A stretch of 64,000 nucleotides of DNA from Lepidonotus clava. Its lineage: Eukaryota; Annelida; Polychaeta; Phyllodocida; Polynoidae. The position numbers and the translations under genes were made by a program. Below the pieces are notes generated by a model, which had not been told where the DNA came from, made no database searches, and was given only the letters and a program-made list of their open reading frames with translations. The DNA lies in NCBI GenBank assembly GCA_936440205.1, contig OW387134.1:19384908-19448907 (forward strand), read 5' to 3'. Positions 24,401 to 39,400 of the stretch are shown here, one piece after another; within the stretch, counting starts at the first letter, position 1, and each line of letters begins with the position of its first letter.

Positions 24401-27400
24401 GCGCTCCAGGTGTCTGTCCAAAACCAGTATATATATGTTCATATAGCTGATAGCTGTTCAAATGTAAAACATTCCTACACGATATGATGACTTAAGGTTG
24501 TTATTTTGAAGTCCCTCCCGCTCCACATCTTGTCCATTCTTTCAATTGACAACATCTTTTCTGTTAAACGACAAATACAAAATTTACACATTTGTTCTAA
24601 AATGTCTTTAAGTAACGATTATGACCAGAAACACTGAATGTTAAAAAGAGTGACACGATTTTTCTCTTAACATTGCTAGTTGATATTGTGCCCAATAATT
24701 GTGACGACCAGTAATGTAACTTTGCGTAACCAACTTTTGGTTGGACAAAATCGGCCATAAATAAAGTTGCCATGAATAATGCATCCAAAGTTTCTTGTGT
24801 GAGTGAGAGAGTGAGTTATTGTTTGGAGATCCAATTCAAATGGTCATTTGGTGAAAAGCACAGGCTGATTAGTTACATCTGGGCTGAACAGCATCCTAAA
24901 GTCAAATGGCACTGGCTGCTAGCCAACATGCCGCGTGTCATACCACGATCTGCCTTTTTATCGAACAAGGAACAGCCTTTTACTAGAACTAGGCCAGAGC
25001 GCACAAGGAAATACCACCTTCCTGTTTTGATGGCACCGGAAGCCATTTCATCCTCGGCCTTTTAATATGCTCAGCTGTTTTTGTCTAGCCTCCCCATTCG
25101 AAAAAGCCGACGGGATTAGACAATTAGCGCTTTTGTTTGAATTTTTTAACGTCCATTAGTAAATGTTTAGCTCGAAAAATGGCAAAATGCCTACTCAGAC
25201 ATGCTCATCCGCGCCCGCCTCCAAAATCAGCATTCCTGATTAAAGGCCTAACTTTGCCTGGGAAGGTTTTTTCCTCTAGCTAACAGGTCCCTTCCCATGT
25301 CAAAGGTCCGTCAAAACAAGACACGCCTGGCGTGCCTTGGACGCACTGTGTTCCTACTGTATTCTCATTGTATTCTCATTGTGTTCTCACCATGTTCTCA
25401 CCGTGTTCTCACTTTGTTCTTACTGTGTTCCCACTGTGTTCTTTCTGTGTTCCCACTGTGTTTTTACTGTGTTCCCACAGTTTTCTTAATGTGTTCCCAC
25501 AGTGTTCTTACCGTGTTCTCACTGTGTTTTCATTGTGTTCTTTGATTGTGTCTAGCCATGCTTCCCCCAGTGGTAAACTGATGGAGGCCTATGTATGTGT
25601 GGTGGAGGCTACACAGTGCCTGGCCGGCTGATGGAGGCCATCCTCCACCCCACACAGGGCCCGGCCAGCTGATGGAGGCCATCCTCCACCCCACACAGGG
25701 CCCGGCCGGATGGAGGCCATCCTCCACCCCAAACAGGGCCTGGCCGGCTGATGGAGGCCATCCTCCACTCCACACAGGGCCCGGCCGGATGGAGGCCATC
25801 CTCCAGTCCACACAGGGCCTAGCTGGCTGATGGAGGCCATCCTCCACCCCACACGGGGCCTGGCCGGCTGTTTGAGGCCACCCTCCACTCCACACAGGGC
25901 CCGGCCGGACAGAAGCCATCCTCCAACCCAAACAGGGCCTGGCCGGCTGTTTGAGGCCACCCTCCACTCCACACAGGGCCCAGCCGGCTGATGGAGGCCA
26001 CCCTCCACCACCACACAGGCCCCGGCCGGCTGATGGAGGCAATCCTCCACCCCACACAGGGCCCGGCCGGCTGATGGAGGCCATCCTCCACCCCACATAG
26101 GGCCCAGCTGGCTGATGAAGGCCATCCTCCACCCCAAACAGGGCCCTGCTGGCTGATGGAGGCTCGGTCAGGGGACAGGCGTCACGAGTAATGACTGCAG
26201 GCAGCACGAGTAGCACTCACAGAGACAGAGCGCGCCGATAGGCAGCAGTCGGCGCCAGCTAACACCTAATGAACATTCAAGTCCCTTTTCGCCGCCGGCT
26301 CCGCACATACGATTGACTATTAAATGATGAGATCTCCGCAGGCCGCTATGCAAATTGCCATCTCTTCGGCCGGAGCTGGTGGGCACTGCTATTGGCCGGG
26401 CGGCAGCGACCAGAGGAGTGGGTGGGACCAGGGAGAGCAGCTCGTAGATGTGGTTATGGCGGCCAAGAGGGACGAGGACTGAGGCGTCAATACAACACAA
26501 TACTATTCTTTGTGACGCGGTCTATGTGAGCCCGAGGTCAGAGAGTAAAGGCCTGGTCCACTTGCCCTATGTATTCGTACAAATGTTATTGTGAATTGCT
26601 CCCCAAGACAACCATGGGTAGATGTGTCAAAACTGACATTGTGCCAACTGACCGAGTCAATGATGAGTCACTCAACCAACTGCTTTGTATTGACTCACCT
26701 GCATATTGAGTTTACCGCTATGAATTGGCACCCAAACCTGTTTCTTAGCCACGTTGCCAACCCAATAAAAACGGTTTGGGCATCTTGACAGCTGACAGGG
26801 CTCTATAAGGCTGCACAACGTTCTGTTGTGTTTACCTTCACCTCCTCCAGCCCCGGGCCAAACTAGCTGTGTATCCGATTTTTGTAGTACATTCTGTATT
26901 GATTATAGAGGGAACCATCCATATTCATAAGGCGCGCGATTCAAGTGGTCTCCCTGTCATCCAAATCGTATGGTAATGCGATCAGAGGGCCTAATCTTGA
27001 TAGACGTGTCTGCCGTCAGCGGCCATACAAAAAAACTACATAAAGTGGTTTACCGTGCGGTAACCCAATGTACGGCCCTTGATAAAACCGCCAATCCCTG
27101 AGCTGCTCTTTGAGCAGGTATGCGGTGAGTTGTGCCGGGTGGAACGTGCCTGCCACCCGCAGGTGACAGCTCCTGCAGGCTCCAACTGCCGCCCACTCCG
27201 GTTTCAGCTGGGATGTGTGTGTGTGGAGAGAGTTTGTCTAACAGGTATTGCCTGAGATACTCAGTTGTTGTACCAATGCAAACTCGGTAACCTTACCTAA
27301 ACCATATTGTGAATGTCTGATCATACATACATACATGTCAGAAAAAATCTGGATTCTCCAGGCCACCAACTGGCCCTTATCCACACAGATCGTTTATCTT

Positions 27401-30400
27401 TAATGTCATAAAGAGTTGAGCGACCTTTCATTTGAGTCAATTTTAGCTCTCATTAATTAATAAGTGAGCTATTACATAGGCCTGATTACCAACGGAAAGC
27501 AGTTTTGCGAGTTTTGATTGCGAGTAATGATTTGACTATTAGATGCAGGTCTCCTTATATCATCAGTTTCTCATCAACATCTTTCGGTGGATACATATCA
27601 TCAAAATGCGATTATAATAAGGGAAAACAGAAGTCCCAGTCTTACATATCCTTCTGACTGATTCAAACAACAGAATACAGTTCATATTCCATCTACAACT
27701 GCATTATGAATGTACCTAGATTATACAGTAAATCAGTCGCTTAGACTCATGTCTATTTCACACCCCAAGGTCCCTGTGCTGAATGGCCTCCCTGACGCCC
27801 CATCAGACGGCGGTCTGGCCCCTTCATCCCGCCCCGCCGTGGAGCATACCCTGGGTATTGAGTGTGTCTGTGGGGCCTGTGGCCAGGTGTGGTTACAGAT
27901 GACCCAGCTGTCTGCTGGTCGGCCGGCCGCCGTAATGGGCCGGCCGCCGGCCAGCCTACCTTGGGGTATGGAGAGCCGCATGGGTCATATAAAAAGACAC
28001 ATGATGATTTATGTTGAATGTTTTATGTTGATAATATAAGGCCTATGCAACAACAAAATGTTATTTGTTGTCTACTGATAACGTAAACTCTTCGAGATCG
28101 GGGGGGGGGCTAAAGTTCCCCCGAAGTATTTCGAAAGAGAAAGAATTTGACTTCATGATGGGAAACATTTCCCATTTCTTTGATGGATCCAGAGATTTCC
28201 AAAAGGCTGGGCGCCCTTATGTACAAATTTGAGGCGCACTATCTATGGTCAAGAAATCTAAATTTAGCAAAAAATAGGGGGGGGGGGGCGCCTCAGGCGT
28301 CTAAATCAGTCCCTGATGACAACATACGCTTGGCAATTTGACACTCTGCTGCTTGACCCTTATACTTCAGACCATAGAGTCTGATAAAACATTGGTCGAA
28401 TCCTCAGGGAGAAATAGTGCTGAAAAAGGACTTGCTATATTTTGCTTTGCTTCACATCATGGAGATTTGTCTATCCCAGAATCAGAGCACTGGTCAAGTA
28501 GGTTGCTAGTCGCCACCAACTGACCCCTCGGCTCCACCAGCGGCCATGGCTCGTTTGGAGTTGAAACATAAATTACTTTGCTTTATGGCCCACGTTCAGG
28601 GGTTACTCCGATAACATGATCATACTCGGATGTTTTCGGAAATGCTGTCTAGTTCTGCATAATCTCCATAAATCTTTTAACAGTTCAAGTTATATAGTTT
28701 TGGAGACAAATTGTTAAACTATGCAAATATTATAATTTTTTTTTTTTTTTTTATTGTATTTTTTATACAGGCTGAGTTCACTTTATTAAATGCTCTTCCA
28801 CTGCAGTCCTGTGGACCATTTTTGGTCCTGTGGAGCATCTGGGCACAATTCCGTGCAGGGGTCATCCAAATGTCCTTTTCCATGCATGCTGCACTCCATG
28901 GGACTCGAACCCATGAAGGGCCAATGCCAACAAGTGGTACCAGCGCCTCAACGACGTTGGCCACCCCGACCCCCTACATAAATTGAGAGTTATTCTCCTC
29001 CTATTTATTTTAATCGTCTAGATGAGCTGCAAGAAATAAGTAGTATTAACAGTAATTATACATTCAAATATCAACAGATGAATTGTGTACCATGTTCATC
29101 TATTAAAGAGTCGTGACGGCGAGAACATAATTCCTTTTTGGACTGTACAGTAAATGTGAAGGAAACTCACATACACCGTTTGAATCTTATAGCCTAGGAA
29201 CACATTCTTGCTGTGAAAGGAAGAAGTCACAAAAAGAAGTTCATCTGAAGAATTTTCAATAGAGATGCTTGCAAGTATGTTGGAATCTTGAGAGTGGAAA
29301 TGGGCGCCACGAAGGTTAGAATTAACCTGATTAGATCGTTTTGTATGACTCAGTGCAACTGTCTTGCCTTGGGATTAATTTTGATACGATTGAAATATTT
29401 ATGGATGCCACAACCTAATGTTCATCAATTCACCTAATTATTACCATATAAAACAGAACTCACATTTGTACAGAAGCTATGTGTAATATGGGCTATAGGT
29501 GCTGACTACCACTACCGCCACCACTCCTGCTGTCAAACACAGCTCAGGGAGGGTTTAAGAAAGTGCTACTGCTAGGCCCATACATGTACTGCCATACACC
29601 TAGTACTGAGTGACTTATCACTCACCCACCTGGGGCTTCCCAGCTGCAGGTGAGAGTTGTGGTCCTAATTTGAAGGGGTAAGGGCTGTTTAGCTCAGGCA
29701 TTGGTTATGTAATCTACCTCTAGCCTCTCACACTGCCTGATTCTAACAACAATTGGAGGACAATGCCCTTCAACTGCTGAACATGAGATTGTGTAACTGG
29801 TCAATGAGAACAAAGAGAATTAAATGGCTAAGTCCCCACCATCAGCTACAATACTATACAGATATAACCGGGGACTCCCAAAAGATAGTTTCGAGAAACG
29901 GGATAAAGAGGGGACCTCAAGTCAGGGATGCAATATGCATATAATTATAGCCCAACAGTTTATCTTCATATTAAAACATCTCAACCCCCCAATCCCCTTG
30001 GACTAAAATACGCATTAAATTTATACTGGAATGTACATACATTTTCAACAAAGTTCAGACCCCCCCCCTTGATGCATGATAGAAGGCCCCTAATTCACCT
30101 TTTCAATTATTGTTAGTTTGAGAAATCGCCCAAACTGGCTGAAAACAACCAACAAACCCCCGATCCACACTCTCTTTTCTTCTTTAGTTGTGACTACAAA
30201 TGAATGTGTAGTCATTTTCTACATTGAGATTTAAGTATACAAAGGGAGACTGTGATATAAGCGATTTCTGTTCAAAATGTAAAACAATCCTAAAAACAAA
30301 TTCAAATAGATAAAACTGCTCGAGCTTTACCGATGTACAAATCGGCGTTCAAACTTTCTTAACTAAACAAGAGATGCATAAATGCCAAATACAGGATGTG

Positions 30401-33400
30401 CCTTTTCAAATAACGAAGCGAATTGTTTTATGAAAAACATATATCATCATAAAAGCGTTTTTGAATACAGACGCTTTCAAACTTCCCCTGTGAATTAAGA
30501 AAATGAAATAACCGTCAATTAAACAATAGGATTTCTTCTCAACCACCAATTTAATCGTGTATCATGTTTTCCGTGTTCCCCCTTTTTTATTTCTGTGTCC
30601 CCAACGAGGAAGCTGTTTTAAGGGGATGAAAAAATGTTTGATTTCCTCCTTTTTAATCTCAGGGGTGATTCTTGGTCGCTAATAATAGAATTGGTCTGCT
30701 TGGACAGACGAGGCAGGCAGGCTGATCACGCATGCGTCGTGCTCCCGGGTGGTTTGGGTCCATCTCTGGCCTGCCTGGTCGGGGTACCGCCGCCCTCTAT
30801 GACAAACCGCTCCGGCCGTGTTAAAGTATTGAGAAAGGTTACCTTTCAACAAACCAAAACAACGGCTAACGTCTTCTTTTTATGTTGGTTACCTTCTCTC
30901 CGCCACTATCATTTGAATGGATGCAAATACCCTGAAAAGCAAGGCCTTTTGAAAGCCGTTAAAACAGCTACTGTAAATAAAAGAATTTCTTTAAAATGTT
31001 ACAAGTCTATCCCTTTCCAATATAATTGGAATTCACAATTTCAATGCTCATAGCACCTATGGTATTGGCAGATTGAGATAAAGGGTATCCAGTTTGTAAG
31101 AAAACAATGAAGGTAATGAGAACAAAGCCATACTGCAAGGAGAGCCTTATTTTGCGGGAGAGGCCCTTCATAGATGAGAGCCGGGCCCGGGGCCCTGACC
31201 AATAAGGAGGAGCCCGCAATCATAGGGACGCCGGGAGCAGGCACACGGCAGCCTCAGGTCAATATTATCTTACACCCTATAATAGGGAGGTAAGATGCCA
31301 GGCACGGAGAGCGTGACGCTGTCCCCAACCGTCTCAGGGCAGGGGGCTCTCTGAAAAGGGGCGTGTTTTCTGTGAAAATACTGAGAATCTCTGGAGTTGA
31401 ACTTTGGATCACTAGATGTAATTAAAACGACTGCAAGGTAATTTCCAATTAACCTATTATTGTTTAACGAAGTAAAATGCTCCATTCCAGCTGAAGAGTA
31501 AGTACAAAAGAAAGTCCAAAGAGGAGATTATGCAATGTTTAAAATGAGGTTTAGTGTCTTATGATTGTATCATGAATCATTTAAAAGCTAGCATGGGATG
31601 CACTATAAGTGCCTGATCACTCCCTACCTTTCTTAACGGGCAGACCACACGGTGAAGCCAAAGTGGAGTTATAAACACGCAACACAGCAACGCGTTCTTA
31701 TTTCAGAAGGCAAGCATGCGAAATTATGATAACGTATTTGCAAGTTTTATGCTCGTTCTTGTTACTCTTTCGTGACAGTACTTTTGGTGACTCGCAAAAA
31801 TTTCACTTTGACAAAAAAAACTGCAACGTTAAATGGTGATGTTCTTGCTATGCGATTATGCGATGTCATACTGCTCTCTTAAAATATGTACCTTGTGATT
31901 TCATGCTTACGTTTGGTCTCAACTTCTCAACGGTATTCAGAACTTTATGTTCAGTTCTGTTCAGATATTGTCTAGAACCCACCTAATCAGAATATCACAC
32001 TGACATTTTGTTTGGAGTTTGACTCACCTTCACCTAATCAGAACCTTATTATAACGACATAAATTATATAAGCCTACTTCAAGACGGATTTAGAGGGCGC
32101 CCCCCCCCCCCCCGACTTTCTGGCCAATTCTTTTTTTATGTAAAATTCTGGAAAATAGGGCTTGCGCTCCCTCCCCCTCTTTATAAAAGCGCACCCCCGT
32201 GTTTAAAAAGCTGGATCAACTATTGTTGCTTGTGTATGGGTTGACCTTTAATGTTATAAAATATTCTCTTTGATTGCGTCTCCATTTCATCCTCTAGGTC
32301 AGTTAACTGACATTTTAGTACCCGATCAAAAATGCACGGTCTTAGAAGGTGACTGTTATTACATGTAGATAGAATGATACTTTTCTTTGGTAACAGGTTG
32401 CGTATCATAGGAAGAGGCGTTATTGCAAGCTGCTATAGGTTAAACCTCACCAGCCTCACATTTCGAGGCACATGGGTAAAAGGTAAAGGGCCTTCCACTG
32501 AGTGTGTACGCATCAAGAGGGGCGAGGGGGTCCGAAATGTTCTGAGTGTCGTATACGTTTTAGTACAAATCCAATGCGTATCTTTGCTCAAGGGGGTGGG
32601 GGGATCTGTGCGTACGTTCTATATAATGTTGAAGATGATAATATTTGAAACCAATGTGCTATTTGCTATTAACCCTCCACACATGTCGCATATAACATCA
32701 GTGCTCCATCGTACTCTCCAGTGGTCACGAGGTGGTGGAGTATCACAGCAACGCAGCTACTATCTCGATGCGTTAACGTTTCATAAGTATTTGCAGTGAT
32801 CTTTGAGAGTACAACGGCGAACTTGACCTTATGGCAATGTATTAAATTTGATACATTTGCTACGTACAGCTAAGAACTGTGCATCCCGCATTGTAAGACG
32901 CATGCTGTTTGAATACCAACTCTGAAAGCGGTTACACGTCAAGGATAATCGTGGACAGTGGTAACCCGACTCAAGTTGAATAGTCAAATGATACAGAAAG
33001 AGGCACAATAACCCAAGTGATGTCACCGGAATCAATACAGGAGGTGAATATTAAAGTAACCATAGAGCCAGTGGGCCATCCCATGACAAAGCATATGTAA
33101 CAAAGATGAAACAAATTAATGTGTGGTAAAAGGGCTGTTATGATAGGTCTTGCTGTTGTATTGTAGCTGTTCTATTGCCCTGATTGTATATTTCTGTAAA
33201 CAGGTACAGAAAGAAGGCATTCATACCGAAATAGTACTCAGTCCGAAATGAGCCTTATGATTGGGAGAAACTTAATATGATGCTGGATTTATGTACAATA
33301 GTGTAAGGATATTTGTTGCTGTCATCCGGCCATTTCGTCCTAACAGGAGACATTGAATAACAAGGAGAGAAAGTATGTTTTCACAAAACTAATATTAATG

Positions 33401-36400
33401 TACACAAATCCTCACATCATTTTAGCTGACATCTTCACAGCATACAGATGAACTTACCTCATTTTAAAAGGCGCTCACGGAACAAGAATCAAAACATGAA
33501 AAGATTACAATTGCATGTTTTGTAAGAAGTGTACTGTTGTAAACCATTGTAAAGGCATTGCTGTAGAGGGACATTGATAAGAGTTTAAATAAAACTCTTG
33601 CTCATTTCATTGCTCATGGTGATTCGTTATTATGACGGACAAAAGAACACCTTAAAAAGTCTCCGAAATTATAACTGTGCTTGCGCCTTATAAGGCACTG
33701 TGCATATCATTGTGGCCATAGGATGTAAACTCAAATTAAGACAACCAGCATGACGTAGGAAGCATAGGTAACTACACAGTCGCCTACTGAGCTTCAAGAC
33801 GTCGCCGACGTCGTCCCCGTTTGGTGGTGACATAGCTGGTGACGAAGGCGTCTATCCATCCTGGCCGGATTATCCCCCATCAGGATCCCAGCCCCGGGAC
33901 GGTCACTGCAGTGGGGGATTAGCTGTTCGGGCCCTACAGAGGTCGGCGTTAAGTCGGACACAGGCAGAGAACCCGGAGTCAGCCCACTCCCGCCTTTATT
34001 GGCCGTGCTTTACAAGCCATCAATCAGGCCGATTGACATGGCCCCGATCACATCCCCTTGATTTATTTTCTGCGCACCCAAACAGAGTCTCGGCCGAGGA
34101 GAGCAGCGTTTATAGCAGTAGCGCGCGTGGATAATCCCTTGTAGCAATCCCCTCTTTCATCACTCATCGTTTTCACATCGACCAGCTCCCGTCAGGGGAT
34201 GTAGGCATTACTAATATGGATTATATCTTGGTAGAATAATTTGCAACTTGAGATTCTAGTTCATCAACAAGTTGAGCTATACAGTGTCACTGGACCTTGA
34301 CAGATTCTTTCGCCAGTGTATCAGACTGCTAAAGAAATTCCAGATGTGAAGAGAGATCCCACCCTACTCCCTTCTCTCCGTGCGCTTCTAATACAATCAT
34401 TTGAATATGCTTTGTGCAACACGATTTTGATGTTTTCAATACATGTCTTTTCCTAATAACAAAAGTCTTCAAATGTACGAATGTTGGATGTATATGTGTA
34501 AGTGTCTCCAAGAATGTAAATACACGAGTGTGTATTTGTGTATATGTATATATGTATTCCTTGAGTCTGAAGGGGATGTAACCGCAGTAAAGTAATGTAA
34601 CTTAATTCTTTTCTCTCGGTGTTTTTCTCCCTTGTGCAATACATTTTCCGGGCGATAACACACTATTGTACACTGTGTACTAAATTTGGTTAACCAAGGC
34701 CTTTGATATCTGTCATTCAGTTGACTGACTGACCATCCGCCCTTCTACTCTGTCCTCCTACTCACCACTCCAACTACCCATCTGATGAATTGTTTGAGCA
34801 CTGACCAGCCTGATGAATCGGCGGCACCGCTTTTGCTGTCATGCAGGGTTGGGGCCAGGGCTTAGGCAGGCTGTGATAGGAACATGCATATACTACAGTG
34901 CAATGACTGACCTCTCATTCACCCAATTAAGTCTGCCAACTTGCATGTTGCAGTGGTGGTTCAAAGGTGTTAAAGTACATTGTAGTGACTGACTGGTTCA
35001 GATCATGGTTATGCAACCTAATTGTGCCTTTCCATCATATCAGTCTGACAACAATTTGAGAGGCAAAGCCTTTTAAATACTTGATGTGATATTGTGAAAC
35101 TTTTTGTTAATTTTAATAGAATTTAACATGACTTATCAAATGAGCAACTGACCTATGGCAATACGACTAAATTATACAGAATACACAATATAGATACACA
35201 ATCGAACATGAAATGGAGAAAAAAAACTACATAATGATTGTATCAACAATTTTTGTTTTGTCACGTTTCTGTACTGCTGCGATTTTAGAAGAAAGAAATG
35301 TGAAATGTACAACGTTACAGGTTAAAGATACATAACAGTCACCCTCACTGGTTGAAGAAAAGCACAAAATAATCTGATAGGAACTTTGCCACCTACGGCA
35401 TGGAAATCGGAGGAACCTATCATGTTTCATCGCACCTTTGCCCCAGAGAATCCGATAATTTTATGTCCCCAATTGCAACCTTTCCCTGTTACACAGAATG
35501 TCATTGCAGAGGTCTAATGGGCTCTTTCACGTAGACCCAAATGGTTGGGAAGTGAACAATACGATATATTCAAACAAATGGAGGCGTCATCCTTTCTGTA
35601 GGATGCAAATGGAGATCATTAGCTTCATAAGGCCCACGGGAAGAGGTGTCAGGTAACCTACAAAACTCTATGTATGTAGAGTAAGCATTACTTATGTTTC
35701 TATCTGAGGCAATATAATTATGTGTACACTTGCATTTTTCAATACAACACTAAGACCTGTATGATATCTGTGAAAGGTTCAGGCCTAACCGTAATCAAGC
35801 AGGGAATAGAGAACCTTCACATTCCAACTTCATATCAGTTTTCAATAATCTCTTCTTATGTCCAATATGTATTTCAGTGGAAGCAATTTCATGATATTTG
35901 ATCCAGAAGGTAATACTGACGGAAAGTTTTGAAACTGTCGCTTCATTTCATTCATAATACCCATCCCTTCACCAATCTTTCTCTTCCCAAAAACTATCCT
36001 TCTAGAGTCATGTTCACATGTTCTCCCTGCCCATTCCTGTTTTGACTCTCACGTCCCTACCTTATTAACCCTGGTGGTCAGAGGGATGAACCCCTGGGGG
36101 CTCTCCTTGGTCCATGACCGGGTGGCCGATATGAAGGACCCAGAGCCCTGGAGGAACCAAAAGGGGCCTTATCTGCCGTACATGGATGCCGGGGGCGTGG
36201 ACTTTTTCACTCCGTGTCTAGATGTGCACCCTGCAAATTAAATCCAGCTACATCGGGCGAATTTCCCCAAGGTGTCCTCTGTACACCCCAAGTGCCCAGC
36301 TGGGATATCTCCACACGTCTAGGAAAACGTATACACCTAGAGGTGCCTATGATGGACCTTGTGAGTTTCCCGAACTGGCCGTGAAGCTTTAGGCACGGCC

Positions 36401-39400
36401 TTCTTGGTGTCTAGTCCGGCGACACTGCTCAGGTAAAGAGCTACTCGACAGCCTTTAGGATGAGATGCTCGGACCACTTTGTATGCCGAGTGCCTCTCTT
36501 GTCATAGAGTGATTTGGAAATATAAGGCACCCAGTGTAGGGTTTCCTTATTTTCTAGACCTCAAACGAAACCACTTGATAATTTGGAATGGTCCAGTATT
36601 CCACAATCTGAGTAAAAAATGAATGCCTCCGGTCTCTTCCTAATTTGTTGACTATCCCTCTAGGTCTAATACCTAATGAAGGACACCTTTGTGTTTACAA
36701 GCTTTATGGTCATGTTTAAGACACTACACACACTAATCTTTGAGATTAGTTATGCCAAACACTATGTTAATACTCATAAATGTATATAACGCTGATATTT
36801 AGCGCTGTCTCTGAGCGCGGCGACGTCAACAAGCTACGCGACGATTTATAAAGATGTAAGTAGTATATAGAAATGGGAATTTGAAGCTCGTTGCGTACAT
36901 AAGTTAAGCTATACACGCGACGTCGTTTACATTGGGTCAATCATATTAGTAATCATATTGTAAACCACAGTCTACACTTAGATTTGAATAATTATGCAAA
37001 AGGCGCTGGAGGAATTGTGGAAATATTCAAAGATATGAATGTTATTGCATACAAAGTATTATAATAAAAAAAGAAGCGACATGTGTTCAATCACCATCTT
37101 ATCAATGCTGATTTCAAAAATCACGTGGATATAGAATAAACTGAAATCTTTAAAATCTAAGTCATCAATATGGTTGATTATGATTCTGTGAGTCGATGTT
37201 AAGTGAATTCTTCCGAAATGTGTCTTTTAACTGTTTGAAATTCTACATACTCACGATTCTAAATTCGTCACCAATATGGCGGCCATCCCATTTTCAAAGA
37301 TGTGACGTCATCTTCACAACGTCTAGCCGGTTCGTTGAAATTTGGTTATTCTGAAATTCACGCTACCTCGGAGAAACTGTAGAAGCATTCTCTTTCTGGG
37401 TAACAGACCCATTGGGGGTTCTCGTTATCCATACAGTATCTATGTAGAACAAGACGATCTCATAATTACAATCTTATACCGAGCCGGAAGCTAATTAGAC
37501 TGCTGGTTTCTGAGACTCCTTCCACTAATTAAAGATGTCCAAAAGATGTATGCGTTGGAGATGCAAGCACAGATATTTCAAACATAATCTTTCGCTCCTC
37601 AACATTGTTCACTTTGGGCGATAAATCTTAAAGGTTGTACCTATTTACAATATGTTTTAGACTGCACAATAGGAAAGGATCAGATTCACACACACGCCAT
37701 TTCTATGTTGGGTGGCTAATGGAAGAAGGATCCTAACATAATTGCTCAAAATCATGCACGGTCTTATTTTAAGTATATATTTTTATCACTGTCTTAACCA
37801 CATTACAAGCTGATGAGTATTAGACAAGACCTAATTATAACCTGGCTTTTTTCACTTGAGCTACACAGCTGCTACAGGGAGTAGAAAATGCGAAGCTCTC
37901 GCCTTTGGAAATTCACTCTTCATTATCTTAGGCATTAATCTTTTTTGTCACGTTGGATCACATGGTGATTGATGATATAATTTCCCTACATAGAGACATC
38001 CTTTTAATTTGGTGTATAATTATCGTGTTCCCTTAATGGGGTTACCCTCTGGGAAGGGCTCCAATTCCAAAGTATTTTTTACCCCCGCTGCAAATTTGGG
38101 TATGAAACATCCTTAAGCAAGATGACTTTATTCAAGCGCTTTATGTAAAGATTACACTCGGCAGGGAATCCAATGATGTAGGCTTGCATTTTGGTTTAAT
38201 GTTGCTTGGTATCCAATTTAACCATCCAATAATATTCCTTTGATGTTTTTGTTCAAATGCTGGATTTTCCTTAAATCTAAATACCACGCCATGTTTTAAA
38301 TGGATCATGCACATTTGACATCTGGTGGAAGTGCCTCCGCAACCCATTGCAGTGAGGTTCCTATATTATTTGCAATACATCCAATTTTATGACTACAACA
38401 CACACCTCTATGACTTATGTGAGATCGATTATGATAGAATGTTATATAAGCCTAGTCTCATATCTACTGGGAAACATATGAGTCCTCCTAAAAGCTTTTA
38501 CAATATGCTTTACAAGCATGGGAGATTGGCAGATCAATGGCACGGCTGACTTATCGGCCTGGGTTATTCTAGGTGATTGTGAGTGGGGCTTGGATGTACG
38601 CAACATACGGAATAAACAGGCACCATTCTGATTCCCACCACGTAAAGGGAGGCTAATTTGGCCCAGCCGGTATTAGGATATTTGCTCTAAGTTTGATTGC
38701 GGACACATAGAAGCAAGACAAATTAGATCAGGCACCCGAGCGACAATCACATTGTTTATGGGTGATCATTACTTTCATTAGCTAGCCCTCTTCGCCTTGG
38801 GCCCCGTCGGCCCAGAGGCCCCGAAGACAACCCAGGAGTAGTGGGCAAACCAGATCTATCGCCCCCTTGATAAGACTACTAAGTTGACTGTGGCTAGATT
38901 TATTGGTTGGATCCTGACCGTACTTATAGGTCTACATGGTTATCACTTGTCCAATATTACCACCCCACCAAATATAGGGCCCTCCGCGGATTTCACACGC
39001 ACACATTGCCCGGGCCAGCCCATCTCTCCGGTGACACTTACCCGTTCGGCAGGCTATGATCTATTGCATGGGGTGTGCTAGGAGGTGTTTGTATTTTATG
39101 CATCACTGATTGCCCCACCATTCCTCATACTATAAAGTTCAAAGGATCATACCAAGCAGGAAAAGCGGGGCCATCCACACCTTAACCCTCGGCGTGATGG
39201 AAGGCTGACATAACAAACTGGTCCATCTACCCTGCTGATGGATTCCTGAGAAAATGAAATTTGCCCCTACCCCGTGCCCAGCTTCTCTATGTATATGTAC
39301 ATATCAATCACATGGCGGGGAATGCGCCCCTACAGAGGGGCCCTGATGGCAGGGGCAGGCTATGTAACGTGAGCTCACCTCTGTTGTAAGTGTAGGCGGC

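Larger units (their letters stand above)
22518..39378. other. Intron 2, 16.9 kb, repeats and GC-rich islands
   Basis: From exon 3 outward: AT-rich DNA to 23330, a TATG microsatellite, plain DNA to 25300, two adjacent minisatellites (25343-26163), a GC-rich block 26160-26480, a hairpin-prone block near 27100-27190, a GC block 27770-27970, G-run elements at 28100-28315 and 32083-32215, a tRNA-SINE (28736-28975), mostly AT-rich DNA 29000-33780, and islands at 33790-34160, 36050-36430 and 38570-39080. A GACGTC repeat copy lies at 36810-36940. I find no exon. Confidence 0.5.

Noticed and set aside
25343-26163. CRISPR-like array
   Set aside because: Units are contiguous without unique spacers, and the genome is animal.
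25530-26216. Minus-strand 228-codon frame rich in Gly, Trp, Pro
   Set aside because: It is the translation of the 41-bp minisatellite. The 41-base period shifts frame at each unit, so all frames look alike and open.
28901-28911. Genuine tRNA gene at the B box
   Set aside because: No acceptor or anticodon stem pairs form around the box. The A-tail and long unrelated body show a SINE.
30634-31053. Plus-strand 139-codon frame in intron 2
   Set aside because: Mixed composition with no motif or splice support. It is of a length expected by chance in 64 kb.
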